64,000 nucleotides of DNA from Diacronema lutheri (lineage: Eukaryota > Haptophyta > Pavlovophyceae > Pavlovales > Pavlovaceae). The first letter of the stretch is position 1. Each line of letters starts with the position of its first letter. Positions 9,963-21,800 of the stretch are shown here, in pieces. Under the pieces are notes generated by a model. That model did no database searches, had not been told where the DNA came from, and saw only the letters and a program-made list of their open reading frames with translations. The DNA lies in NCBI GenBank assembly GCA_019448385.1, contig JAGTXO010000002.1:744001-808000 (forward strand). Reading direction: 5' to 3'. The position numbers and the translations under genes were made by a program.

Positions 9963-10448
9963 ATGTCCTCCCTGTCTCGCTCGGTGAGGTTGGCGCTGAT
10001 TGCTCTCGTGCTCGCAGCCGCGGGCCCGCGACTGGCGCACGGCATGCGCGCGCCAGCCCTCAGCGGCACGCGCGCGTTGTCGGCGCGCGCGAGAGTGCCG
10101 CCTCGATCCGCGCCGGCGCTGGTGGCCGACGTCATCGCGGAGGCGGCAGCCCTTCAGCCGGTGGTCGGCAGCGTCGTGCAACAGGCGGTCGACGCGGTGC
10201 AGCAGGACGAGGCCTCGCACTGGAACCACTTCTGGAGCACCTTTCTCCTCTACAGCAGCGGCGTGTACGCGTCGCACCGCAACGCTCGGATCATCGAGGC
10301 CAGGCGGTACGCCGACGCCGAACGGAAGAGAGGCCCGCGCCGCTCCCGCCAGCGTGCGCTGCCCCCTGTTCGGGCGCGTCGCGAGGCGGTCGCCCCGCGC
10401 GGCGGCGGCTCGGCGGAGGACGAGCTTCTCGACACCTTTCGCTGGTGA
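9963..10448 (+). CDS. Small secreted or plastid-type protein, unknown
   Basis: A 161-residue frame. It starts with a clear signal peptide (LALIALVLAAAGPRLAHG) followed by an Ala/Arg/Ser-rich stretch, consistent with a plastid or secretory leader. The middle has an amphipathic helical part (PVVGSVVQQAVDAVQQDEA) and an aromatic segment (HWNHFWSTFLLYSSGVYASH). The C-terminal third is Arg-rich and ends EDELLDTFRW. No family is recognised. The stop lies 137 bp from the convergent end of the Pro-rich protein gene. Confidence 0.6.
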   Translation: MSSLSRSVRLALIALVLAAAGPRLAHGMRAPALSGTRALSARARVPPRSAPALVADVIAEAAALQPVVGSVVQQAVDAVQQDEASHWNHFWSTFLLYSSGVYASHRNARIIEARRYADAERKRGPRRSRQRALPPVRARREAVAPRGGGSAEDELLDTFRW

Positions 10449-10585
10449 GAGGGCTCCCAAGGGCGCACACTCTGACCCGGTCTGAAGTGCACACAATGTC
10501 AAGCCACTGGCTCGCAGAGTCACGCGCGACGCGCTCGTTCACACGCTCGCAGCACGCTGACAGACAACGCAGATCAAGGAGACAT

Positions 10586-13500
10586 TCAGACGAAGGCATC
10601 CTCGCTTTCCCCACACGCGAGCGCGACGGTCCCAGGTCCTCCGTTGTGCGCCGACTCGTCGCCGTTGCCGTCGTGCGTACGCCTGCCTCTGACCGGTGGC
10701 GTCTCCATTGGCGCAACATTGTCGCTCGACTGCGGCGATGGCCTGAACTCGCCGCGCGGCGTGAGCGCGCGCCCCACAGATTTGACCGCACTTGCCACCC
10801 ATGTAGGCCCCGCCCAGCTTGGCGGGAAGAGGCGCGACGCTGGCTTTGAGACGGTCATGCTGATGCCGTCGACGCGCACGCTCCCCTCCCGCTCGTACCG
10901 CCGCATCATGGCGTTGAACGCGTCGCTCGGCGCCGCGCGCTCGGCAGGCTCGGGCGGCGGGGGAGCAACAGCAGCGCGAATTTCCCCCCAGCCGGTCCCC
11001 GTCGGAGCCCAGCCGCCGGACGGCGCGCGTAGGCGCAGGCGCAGACGCAGGCGCAGACGCAGGCGCGGGCGCAGGCGCAAACGCAGGCGCAGGCGCAGGC
11101 GCAGGCATCGACGCCGCGCTTGGGCTTTCCTCACGCGCGCCCGCATCGGTAGACGAGCACGCGCAGCTCGGCCCGCTCGGCCACGCCTGCGCCGCGCGTA
11201 GCCCGCCGCTCGCGCCGTCGGCGGCCGCCAGCTCCTCGCGCCAGCTCGTTGGTGGCGTGCTCCGCTGGCCATGGCCGCTGTGCTCTGAGAATGGGCGGCC
11301 GTAAGCTGTCGACTCAGCTGCGGCCGAGCCCGAGCGCACGGAGGCCGGCGACGAGCCGCGCGCAGCCTCCGCGCGCTCTGCAAGGGCAGCCGCTTCAACC
11401 AGCGGCCCGACGCCCAAGCTGACACCGCTTGCGCCCGCTTCGCGCGCGCGCGCCCCTGCGCGCGGCGAGTCGGTCGCAGAATGCGGCGCGCCATCGCCCT
11501 CGGGCGCGCCGTACTCGCGCACACGAGAGCTGCGCCGCTCGCGCAGCTCGCCCGCGTTGCGTGAGCCAGGCGAGCCGCCGCGCGCGTTGTCCTCGGCAAT
11601 GCACTTGGCCCTCTCGGGCGGGCGGCGCGCACGCCAGACGGCCAGCGCGCAGAGCGACGCGGCGCAGCAGACGATGGAGGAGGCCACCACGATCCCAATC
11701 AACCCACCGCGCGAGAGCGTCTGCGCGACGACCGCCGGCTGCTGCGCCGCCTCGCCGAGCGGCGCGCCTGACGCGCCTTCCCCAACCCGCGTGACACCAG
11801 CATCCGCGCCGCCCGCCGCCGCACCGACGTCGGCGCTTGGCGGGGTAGGCGGCGCGGGCGGCGGCGGCGCATACTCGGCGCGCACGCCAAGCACAGGCAC
11901 GCCGAGCCACGCGGAGAGGTCGGCAAGCGCCATGCCGAGCAGCTGCGCGCGCGCGTCGCCCGTTGTCACATCGCGTTGCAGGATGTGAACCCGCGCGAGC
12001 ACAGAGCCCGCGCCGACGGCGCCGAGCTGCACGTCGCCGGGCGTGGCGCCGACGAGCGTCGTCAGGTTTGCAACAAAGTGCGCCTGCCTTGCGCTGTCAA
12101 AGTCGCTCAGCGCAAGGCCGAGCGTGAAAGTGAGAGTGACAGAGCGCGTGGGTGGTGCAGGTGGGCTGTGCGGCGGGCTGGGCGGCGGGCTTGGCAGAGG
12201 GGTTGGGGTTGACGGCCTGGGCGGCGGCAGACTTCGCTGCGCAGTCGTCGGCGGGCGGGGTGGCGGGGGGCTTGGTGGCGGGGGGCTCGGCGGCGGGGGG
12301 CTCGGCGGTGCGGGGCTCGGCGGCGGGGGCTTCGGCGGCGGGGGGCTCCGTGACGGGGGCCTTGAAAGCGGAGGCTGACGTGGAGGCGTGGATGGTAGGC
12401 TGGGCGTTGGCGGGCTGGGCGGTGGCACGCTGGGCGGTGGCGGCCCGGGCGGCACCCTCGGCAGCGGGCTCGGCGGCGCGCTCGGCGGCAGGCTGGGAGA
12501 CGGGCTGGGCGATGGGCTGGGAGGCGGGCTGGGCGGCGGGCTGGGAGGCGGGCTGGGCGGCGGGCCGACCGAAGGGCTCAATGGCCAGCTCGGCGGCGGG
12601 CTGGGTGGCGTGCTGGGCGGCTGGCTCAGCCGGGTGCTGGGCGTCCCGCTCGGCGGCGCTCGGGGCGGTGGCACGTTGGACGGCGGGCTGGGCGGAGGGC
12701 TGGGTGACGCGCTCGGCGGTGGGGGGCCAGGCGGCGGCGGGCTCGGCGGTGGCGGGTTGGGTGGCGGGGGCTGCGGCGGTGGAGGCGATGGCGGGCTGGG
12801 CGATGGCGGGCTAGACGGCGCACTGGGCGGCTGTGCTGGCGGCAGGTTCGGCGGCGGCGGGCTGAGCGGTGGGATCGACGGTGGTGCGCTCGGCGGTTCG
12901 CGCGGCGGCGGCGGGCTCGCAGGAGGGCTCGGGGGCGGAGGGCTCCGAGGCGGCGAGGGTGGCGGACTGGGCGGCGGCCGCGGCGGCGGCGGGCTTGGTG
13001 GCGGGTTTGGCGGCGGCGGGCTCGGTGGCGGCCGCGGCGGAGGGCTCGGCGGCGGAGGGCTCGGCGGCGGCCGCGGCGGAGGGCTCGGCGGCGGCAAGCT
13101 GGGCGGCGGGCTGGGCGGCGAGTGGGGCGGAGGGCTCGGCGGCGGAGTGGGCGGCGGCCGTGGCGGCGGGCTTGGCGGCAGACCCGGCGGTGGGCCCGGC
13201 GGCGAGGTTGGCGGCGAAGTTGGCGGCGGGCTGGGAGGTGACGGAGGCGGCGCGCTGGGCGGCGGGCTGGGCGGCGGGCGCGGCGGGGCGGTTGGCGGCG
13301 GGCTCGGCGGCGGGCAGGGCGGCGGCCGGCTAGGCGGCTCGGGTGGCAAGGGTGGCGGCGGCCAGGGTAGCGGCGGCGAGGGCGGCGAGGGGGATGGTGG
13401 CGGGCTGGGCGGTGGCCTGGGTGGCAACGGAGGTGGCGGCGAGGGCTCGGGCGGCGGCGGCGACGACGGAGGAGGCCTTGGCGGCGGCGGCGCGCGCGGA

Positions 13501-13652
13501 GGCGGCTGCGGCGGGGGCGGCGTGCGCGGAGGTGGGAGCGGTGATGGCGGAGGCGATGGCGGGATCGGCGGCGGCGGCGAAGGCTGCGGTGGCGCCGGAG
13601 GGTTCGGCAGACCGAGCGCGGCGAGGACCGCAACAACAGCCCTTGCCCCCAT
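10586..13652 (-). CDS. Pherophorin/extensin-like Pro-rich membrane protein
   Basis: Starts at ATG 13652 with a short hydrophobic leader (MGARAVVAVLAALG). About 500 residues of PPPSPPP-type repeats follow, typical of hydroxyproline-rich algal wall proteins. A globular segment comes next (TFTLGLALSDFDSARQAHF, GDVQLGAVGAGSVLARVHIL), then one TM helix (GLIGIVVASSIVCCAASLCA, near 11640-11715) and a cytoplasmic tail. The frame used up to base ~11110 differs from the frame that gives a protein-like end (FNAMMRRYEREGSVRVDGIS, stop at 10586). The switch lies inside a GCGCAG-type microsatellite, so either a small intron or an assembly indel sits there. Likely a surface glycoprotein; the exact 3' structure is unresolved. 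Confidence 0.7.
11030..11106. repeat. GCGCAG/GCAGAC hexamer microsatellite
   Basis: A degenerate hexamer array that codes Ala-Pro dipeptides in one frame and Leu-Arg in another. The reading frame of the Pro-rich gene changes across it. Confidence 0.8.
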
Positions 13653-13712
13653 TGCTTCCTCGAACGCTTTCCTCGCGGAAATTTCCGGTGTCGTTGGGTC
13701 CAGGATTTCTCG

Positions 13713-16700
13713 TCAGTACATGGCCGCGCCGCGCCTCCCTCGTCCGCCGTCGTCTGCGAGGCCGTGCGGTGCGCGCGCGTCGCGGAGGCCCGACCTGCGC
13801 TCTGCGCGCGCCGCGCTCACCGGCTCAATGACCGTCACGCACCCGTCGATGGCGCCGACAAAGATCTGATTGGCCTCGGACGTCGCCATGCTGCACGCGC
13901 CGTCCGCTTCGATGAGCGCGAGGCACTCGCCACTCTGCACGTCCCACAGCCGCACACTCTCATCGAGTGACGCGCTCACGACCGTCAGCCCGCCGTCGAC
14001 GGTGGCAAGTGCGAGCACGGCCTGGGCGAGCGCGCGCGCGCGCAACGGCCGTGGGCACGCGCACGTGTGAGAGGGCGCCCGCGCGATGCGCGCGGGGGTG
14101 CGGCGATGCGCACGGCGCGGAGGCGCGGCGAGCGCGGCGCAACCGACCTGCGTGTGCCCGACCAGGCGTGCGCGCGGCGTAAGGTCGGGCAGCGCCCACA
14201 GGTAGATCGAGCCGTCGTCGCCGGCAGTGAGGGCGAGTGAAGGGCCGTGGGCATCCTCCTGGCACAGCGCCGCCGCGCGCACCGCGGGCGCGTGCGCATG
14301 GCCGAGCGCGCTGGAGAGGCCGTCCGTCGTGTCCCACCAGCGTAGCTGACTGTCGGCGCCAGCCGAGAGCAGAAGGCTGCCGCTGCCACAGCCGCTGCCG
14401 CTGCCGCTGGTGCGCGCTGACGCGGCCGGGTGTTCGCTCAGCGCACGTGCCGCGTCCGATGGCACAACAATGATGGCGTCCGATGCCACAACAATGATGG
14501 CGCGCACTTCGCTGCTCGACCAAGGGCGTGCGAGCGGGTGGCAGCAGGCCGCAGGGCGAACGCCCACATGTGAACGCGCGCAGCCCTGGGGAGAAGAGGG
14601 GGGAGGGGGGAAGGGTGGGGGGGGGGGGGGGGGTTGTGTGCCGCGCGCCGCCCGGGACGCACAGCGGCAGTGCGCGCGCGCGCGCGCGCGCGCACCCGGC
14701 GTGGCCTCCGAGCGCGCGCGTGCGCTCGCCCGACGCCATTGTCCACAGCTCAAGCGCACCGGACCCGTCGCCGCTCACGAGCAGCCCGTCAGCTGTGCAC
14801 GTGAGCGCGGTGACTGCGCTGCGGCTGATCACTGCGCGGCGTCAGCGCGCGACGGCGCGCGGCACGCAGCGACACACGCACGGGGGCGTGTCGAAAGGTT
14901 GAGGGCGCGCGCAAATGGCCACAGGCGCGGCGGGTGAAGTGCGCGCAGCGCGCGCCTCGGAGCGAAAATGCGCAGCGGGCGCGGAAACGCTGCCCATCGC
15001 CACGCCCCGCACGCCTTTCGAACGATGGCGGCCCCGCGCCCGTGCCGTTGGCGAGGAGCTGCCAGATGCGCACGCAGCCATCCGCGTCACCCGAGCAGAG
15101 CGCGGTCTCGCGCTCCAACCGGCTCGGCGTGTGCACGCACAGCGAGAGCACGGGCGCCCCGTGGCCGCGCAGCGTGCCCACGCACTGCAGCTCTGCGAGC
15201 TCAAAGCAGCGGATGAGCGTGTCGTCGCCGCCCGTGTAGGCGCACGCGCGACCGACCGCGAGCGCGCCGACGCGCGAGCCGCGCGCGTGCGCCTGGAACG
15301 TGGCCTGTCGCGCCGATGAAATGTCCACGCGTGGCGCGGAATGCGCGAGCGCCGCGACAGTCGGAAACGAGCCCGCGCTCGCGTGGCAGCTGCCACCGCC
15401 GCCACCACCACCATCGTTACAGCAATGCACACGCGCCGGCGCGACCGCGCACGCCGGGACCTCTGCGCGGTGCTCGTGCGCGTGCGCAACATGATACTGA
15501 GGTGCGCCGTGCTGCACGCCCACGTAGCCCAGGCCGGGCCCAACCGACGACGCGCGCCATGCGTCGGGCAGCGGAGGCGCGGACGGCGCGCACGCCGCGA
15601 GTGGCGCGTGCACTCCGAGCGCAGGCGGCGGCGCGCTGCCGTGAGCTGCGTTCCAATCGGGCGCCGCGTGCTGCAGTTGCACGCGCGCCCACGTGTCCGC
15701 GTGCGCCGGCGCGTGCGTTGCACGCCACTGGTCGGAAGCCGATGCGAACGGGCGCTGCTGCCCGTACGGCGGTAGCGGCAGCGCGTGCGCGAGCGTGCAC
15801 GCGCCGAGCTGCGGCGCGACGAGCGGGGGTGCGGACGGTTGCGCGGCCAGGGACGCAGTGTGGTAGAGTGGCGGCTGGTGCAGATGAGGCGCGACGAGCG
15901 CTGTCCACGGCTGCGCGGCGGTCGGCACGTAGGGCAGCGGCAGATGAGGCTGCGGCGCGAACGGCGGCGGCGGCGGCAACGGCACATTTCGCGCGCCCGC
16001 AGCCGACGAGCCCGCCTCGTGTGCCGCCGTGGAGGAAGCGTTGGCGCACGCTTCACTCGTCGTCTGCTGCCCGAGCTGAAGCCACGCGTGGGCGTCGAAG
16101 GCGATGGCGGCTGGCGCGGCAGAGCACGCACCCCCACTGCTCGGCGGTGCGGCGAGCGCACGAGCCGCCGACGGCGCGAACGGCACGGCCGGTCCAGCGG
16201 AGCCGCACGATGCCGGCTCCCAGGGGCCGCACGACCGGCCGGGCAGTGCGCGGCCATAAGGCGGGTACGTACCAGACTGCGTCTGCGTCGCCTGCTCCGC
16301 CAAGCAGTCGCGCGCGCCCGATGGCCACGGCGCGGCGGCTGCCACGGGCGGCGCGGGCGCGGGTTCCCACGATCCGCTGCTCCCTACGATGGCGAACGCG
16401 CGCGTGGCGCACGCGGGTACCGCACAGGATGCGACGCCGAGCGGCTGCACGGGCGCGGGCGCGCTGCCCGTCGCACCCGAGGCGTACGCACCCCAGCCCT
16501 CGCCGCTCGGCGCGAGCCCGAGCGACGAGGCGAGCGGCACGCCCGCCGCACCACCCGCCATCGCCGCCATCGTGTCGCCGAGCGAAATTGTCACCGGCGC
16601 GGCCTGCGGCTGCGCGCGCACGAGCGCAACGCCCTCGCGCCAGCCGCCGATCGCGAGCCGAACGGCGTCGAGCGCGGCCGAGTGGAGCGCGACGTCGAGG

Positions 16701-17180
16701 CGCGCCATCGCCGCGCGCTGCACCTGCTCGCCGAGCGCGCGCGCGTACGCCTGCTGATCGGCCGCGCTCGGCGGCACGAACGCGCGCGCCGCCGGATCTG
16801 CGCCAGCGCGCCGAAATGCCTCGCCAAGCGCGGCCGCCTGCCACGCGCGCAGCGCGCTGCCCACCGAGCGGAAGCCGTCAATGTCGAGCGCGGCGCGCAG
16901 CTTGGCGACCGCAGAGCGGCGCATCTCCGACGCGAGCTCACGCTGCGTCTCGCGGATGATCCGGCGCAGCTCGGCGGACGCGCGCACGTTCTCGACACCG
17001 AGCGCGGCCGCACGCCACCGATGGAGCGCAGTTGCCTGCGCGAGCCGCACGTGCTCGCCAAGCACGCGGCTCACGATCACGACGGCGGTGCGCAGCTCGC
17101 TCGTGCGCAGCTCGCTGCGCTGGTCAGCAATCACGCGCCGCAGGACGGGCACGCGGGTATCCGCTAGCTCGGCCGTTGCG

Positions 17181-17220
<40 letters not shown>

Positions 17221-18175
17221 GCACCTCTGCCGCCACCATCGCCGCCGCCGCGCGATTCGCGGGCTCCGCCGCCGTGGCCGCCGCCTTGTCCATGTTTGCG
17301 CGCGTCTCGACTGCCCGCGCGACCATCGCCGCCGCCGACTCACCCATTGCGCCCGGCGACGCGCTCGCACTCGCACTTTCGGTCGCGCCACCGGCCGGCG
17401 AGAACGCGCTCGACGCCTGCTGGCCGCCGCGCAGAAGCGGCGTGCCCATATCGGCCGTACCGTATGGCGCGCTCGGCATTGGCGCGTAGTTTGCGGCACC
17501 GCGCCCGACGCGAGGCGCGCCGCCCGGCGCACACGTGCCCGCCGTGCCTGGCGCGTGCGCAGCAGAGGGTGCGCCCGGCGCAGCGTAGCCGCAGGCCACT
17601 GGCGCACATTGTCCAACGGCCGCGCCACAGCCGGATGGAATGTAGCCGAGAGGTGAAGCATGCGGGTCGGCATCGTGCGGCCGTGAGAGCGCCGCGCTGA
17701 CGACGACCGTGCCATCCTTGCCGAGCCAGAGCAAACCCGCGGGCGAGAGCCGGAGAGTGGGCTCCCCAGCCTCGTGGCCGAGCGACCGCACGGCCGGCGG
17801 ATAGTGCGCGGCGGCCACTGCGTAGGCCGTGGGCACCGCCGATGCAGGCACTGCGCGCTGTCCCCCCTGCGTGTGCGAAGCCGCGCGCTGCCCGGTGTCG
17901 AGCATGTCGCGCTGGCGCGACGAGCGGAGGAGTTGATCGGCCAAGTAAGACGGCAGCCCGCTCGCAGTCTGTGTGACAATGATGGGCTGCATTGGATCTG
18001 CGGGCCGTATCGCGTCGCGCGCTGCGAGCGACGGCAGCGCTGGCGCGCCTTGGCCCGTCGCGATGGCGAGCATGTTTGAAACCCAGCCCCAAGAAGCCTT
18101 CGAAAAGCCGTATGGTCCATACCCCCATACCCCCATATCTGGGTAGCTCTGGTATTTCAACTCGTCTGCCGCCAT
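13713..18175 (-). CDS. Gln-rich WD40-repeat protein
   Basis: Four exons, 18175-15013, 14831-14696, 14511-14148 and 14021-13713, with phases that join cleanly (1, 2, 0), give about 1,323 residues. The first ~950 residues are low-complexity, including a poly-Gln tract (near residue 325) and an Ala/Arg-rich helical region. The C-terminal third is a WD40 propeller: GGDDTLIRCFELAELQCVG, CSGDADGCVRIWQLLA, SGDGSGALELWTM, SAGADSQLRWWDT, TAGDDGSIYLWALP, SASLDESVRLWDVQSGECL. Introns are 181, 184 and 126 bp. It is probably a scaffold; no named family is recognised. Its start codon overlaps that of the divergent ArfB gene. The stop lies 60 bp upstream of the next gene on the same strand. Confidence 0.8.
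14452..14499. repeat. 24-bp tandem duplication in a WD40 blade
   Basis: Two copies of a 24-base unit with one mismatch sit at the start of exon 3 and duplicate eight residues (IIVVASDA / IIVVPSDA) in frame. Confidence 0.8.
14617..14633. repeat. G17 run in WD40 intron 2 (C-run in the pre-mRNA)
   Basis: The run lies about 105 bases upstream of the exon 3 acceptor and reads as poly-C on the coding strand. Confidence 0.8.
17183..17219. repeat. CTG/CAG triplet tract coding poly-Gln
   Basis: Twelve pure triplets in exon 1 of the WD40 protein encode eleven or twelve Gln, a candidate length-variable site. Confidence 0.9.
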
Positions 18176-18831
18176 GATGATACCCCGGAGCGTGCCCAGC
18201 TTTTTGCTGGGCCTCGGGGCGCTGCGCTTCGGAGCGCAGGCGCTGTGCACGGCGCCCGCGCGGATTGTTGTGCCCAAGGCGAAGATGCAGATCGCGCACT
18301 CGCGCTCGAGCGGGCCCGGTGGCCAGAACGTCAACAAGGTGAACACGAAGGTCGAGCTGCGCTTCAACGTGCGCGCCGCGGACTGGCTGCCGGCAGACGT
18401 CAAGGCGCGGCTGATCGACGACAACTCAAACCGAATGAACAAGGAAGGTGAGCTCATCGTCACGGCCTCCGAGTCGCGCAGCCAGTCGGCAAACATGGAC
18501 TCGGCGCTCCGCAAGGTGCAGGAGCTCGTCGACGTCGCGTGCATCCCGCCAAAGGTCTGCGGCCTTGCGACGGGCGCGCTCCACCCGGCGCAGCGCCGTG
18601 CACCGCTTTGCGAACCTGCGCGCGCCCCGTCTCATCAGCACCGATAAAACCCGCATCGCGTTTCGCGCCCGCGCCCGCGCGCGCGGCCGTCGTTTGATCC
18701 CATCGCCTCGTCGCGTGCGGCAGGAACGCGAGATGAGGGTGGGGCTAAGCGCCGTGACCAAGCGGCAGCGCGTGGAGGACAAGCGGCGCACAGCAAAAGT
18801 GAAGCAGAGTCGATCACGCGTCGAGTACTGA
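18174..18831 (+). CDS. ArfB/ICT1-type peptidyl-tRNA hydrolase (ribosome rescue)
   Basis: Two exons, 18174-18554 and 18724-18831, join in phase 0 over a 169-bp intron and give 162 residues. The N-terminal ~30 residues are hydrophobic then Ala/Arg-rich, consistent with an organelle leader. The catalytic GGQ is at about residues 49-51 (SSGPGGQNVNKVNTKVELRF), followed by the family motif LIDDNSNRMNKEGELIV. The C-terminus is the basic tail (KRQRVEDKRRTAKVKQSRSR) that in ArfB/ICT1 enters the mRNA channel. The protein frees peptides from stalled ribosomes; mitochondrion or plastid is inferred. ATG 18174 or 18177 could start it; both abut the divergent WD40 start. Confidence 0.9.
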
Positions 18832-21800
18832 CCGGGCCTTTGAGGTTTCTTTATTTTTTTCATATTACCCGGCCCGCGCCTCCACCGCCGCCGGGCCGCC
18901 CGCCTTCGTCGGGACGCCCCGATCCGCGCTCCGCGCGCTGCCCGCCCCAGCAGCAAGCGCCGCCGCCGGGCCCCCCGCCGCCGCCGCACCCGCCGCCGCC
19001 GCCGCCGCCACCGCAGCCCGAGCGGCCGCAGCCGCTGCGCCGGCCCTTCCCTGGCGACGATGACGACGACGCGCCCGACGGCTCCGACGAGCATGGCCGC
19101 TGCCAGCGCGCGCGCGCAGGAGCGCGCCCGGCCGCTCCCTCGGCCGACCCGCCCATGCCGGTGCCCAGTTCGGCCCGGGCACCGGCTGACGGGAGCTACG
19201 CGGCGATCGACCATCTCACCGTCATGCAGGTCGCTGGCCTCCACGAGTCGGCGGTGCCCATGCTCGCCGCCTTGCCGCCCGGCTTTGCGGAGCGCTTCGC
19301 GACGGCCTTCGTTGAGGTGCTCCACGCCCTCCGTGACGCTGAGGCACTCGAGGGCGTCGGCGCGGTGGGGGTGCGTCAGCCGGAGACGGAACGCGCGCTG
19401 AAGATGCTGCTCGTCCTCCCGGCGCTGCTCCTGCGCCGCACCCCCCGCTCTGACCCACGCCGCATGGGCGCCGCGCTCGCGCAGCGTTTTACGCTGTGGG
19501 AGACGCGCGCCTACGCCGAGCTGGTCGCGGGCTGGGAGCGTGATTGCGCGGTGCACGCCACGCGGCGCTGGCCCGCGCGTGAGGATGCCGCGGACCGCGC
19601 TCTCCGCAGGGCGCTCGCTCTCATTGCCAAGGGCAAGATCTCTGATGCGTCTCGCCTGCTTGACAGCCACGGCATCGCTGACATCGCGCGCCCGGAGGTG
19701 CTCGCGCAGATGGTGGCCAAGCACCCGGTGCGTGTTGAGAGCGTCGACGCTGTCCTCGACGGTGTGGATGACGCTCCGCACCTTCGGGTCCTGCCCGCCG
19801 ACATCGAGACTGCTTTTCGCCACCTCGACACCGACAAGGCTGCTGGCGCGTCGGCTTGGCGCTACGAGTACCTCACGGCGCTGGTGCCGACCGTGCCCTT
19901 CCCCTCTCTCGTCGCGGCCGATGCGGCGGCCGCCGGTGCGTACTTCGCGACGCGCTTTGCGAACGGCGCGCTGCCAGCTTGGTTCAACTTTGTCTTCTCG
20001 TCCGTGCGGCTGCTCGCCCTGCGCAAGCGCGCCCCGTCTGCTGACGAGGCGGAGGATGCCAGGCCGGTGGGCATTTCCTGCGCGCTCCGCCGGGCGGTGA
20101 CGAAGGCGATCTTCGCGAACGCGTCTTTGAAGGAGACCTTCGCGGGCCACCTCGCGCCGCAGCAGCTTGGGGTGGCGGTCGCGGCGGGCGCCACCAAACT
20201 CATCATCGGCCTGCGCGAGCTGCTGGACGCTGAGCTGAGCTTTGGCATCTTCACCCTCGACATCTCCAACGCCTTCAACTCCGTCTCTCGCGCAGCCGTC
20301 CTCCGCCAGCTGTCCGACGGCAGCGTCCCCGGCGAGATCCGCGCGCTCGCTCGCCTTGCGCACGCGACTCTCGGCCCGCAGGCGCCCGTTTTTGCCGGCG
20401 GCGGTAGCGGCGGCGCGCCCCTCACGCAGCTTCCCTTCCGAAGCTCGGAAGGCGTGCAGCAGGGCTCGGTGGAGGGCAGCTACTTCTTCGCGGTCGCCAT
20501 CCAGCCCGCGCTCGTGGCCCTCGACGCCGAGCTCGCCGCGGTCGGTGGGGCCGCGCGCGCAGGTCATGACGACGTCTACGCCGTCGGCCCGCCCGCTCTC
20601 GTCGCCGCTGCGCTCTCGCGCTTCGAGGCTGCGCTCGCCGGCCTCGGCCTTCACGCCAATCTGGCCAAGTCGGCGTGCTGGATCGATCCGCGCAGCGCTG
20701 ATGCGCTCGAGGGCTGCCGGGGGGCCGTTCCCCTCGGCTCGGTGGCGGACCCGGCCACTGGCGCTCTCCACTACGGCCTCAACATCTACGGCGTGCCGGT
20801 GGGCTCACCTGGCTACGTGGGCAGGACACTCGCGACCAAGACCGACGAGATCGCTGGCATCTCGAACAAGCTGATCACAACGCTCGGCTCGTCGGCCAAA
20901 CAGTCGCTGTGGGTCCTCACCCGCCGCTCCACCATCTTCCGCTTCTCCTACTTGATCTCCCACTCGTACCTGTCAGACTCCCTGCAGGCCGCGGCTGCCT
21001 TCGACGACATCCTCGCCCGGCAGGCTACCGTCGCTCTCGGCGTCTCCGTCTCGACGGATGCCATCGCGAGCCGCCGGCTGCCGCTCCCGATTGCGATGCA
21101 TGGCACCGGCCTGCGCAAGCAGGTCGACCTCGCTCCCGCCCTGATCTGGAGCGCCGCCAGCCTCGCCCTGCCGCACCTGCTCGACACGCGCGCCGCGGAC
21201 GGCTCGGTCCTGGAGGCGGGCGTCCTCGACCGGCCTGCCATCGCGGCGCGCGTCGGGCACGACGCCTTCGCCGACATGGACGCGCACGGGTGGCGCTCGT
21301 TCCTCGCCTCGGGCTCGCGCCTGGGGCGCGATCTCGCCTCCGCCTGGCACGCCATGCAGGCCGAGCTCGGCGGCGGCCAGGGCGACACGGAAGTGCGCGT
21401 CCTCCGCCTGCCGCCCGGCTCCGTCGCGCCCGCCGCTCCCGCCGCCGGACGCCGGCCTAGCCTCTTGGCCGACATCACTGGCGACCGCGAGCGCTGCCGC
21501 TTCGACATGCTCAACGCTGAGCACGCCGCCATGCCGCCGGGCTCGCGCCCACGCGGCCTCTGGTTTGGCCTCGGCAAAGAGAGCGGCCTCTTCCTCGAGG
21601 CCCTGCCGCGAGCCTATGCCGCTTTCTCTCCGGCGGAGTGGGCCGAGGCGGTTGCGCGCTACTTGGGTCTGCCGAGCCCCGTGTGCGCGCAGCTCGCGGC
21701 GGCGGGCGCGCGCCTCGCGCGCAGCGGCAGCCAGCGCCCGATCCCGGTCGATGCGTTCGGCGACGCGCTCGCGGCGGCACCGGGCGTCGCCCACGACCAC

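Noticed and set aside
12388-13869. Long Gly-rich plus-strand frame (about 490 codons)
   Set aside because: It is the antisense reading of the PPPSPPP repeats of the Pro-rich wall protein. Gly codons complement Pro codons, so the frame stays open by composition.
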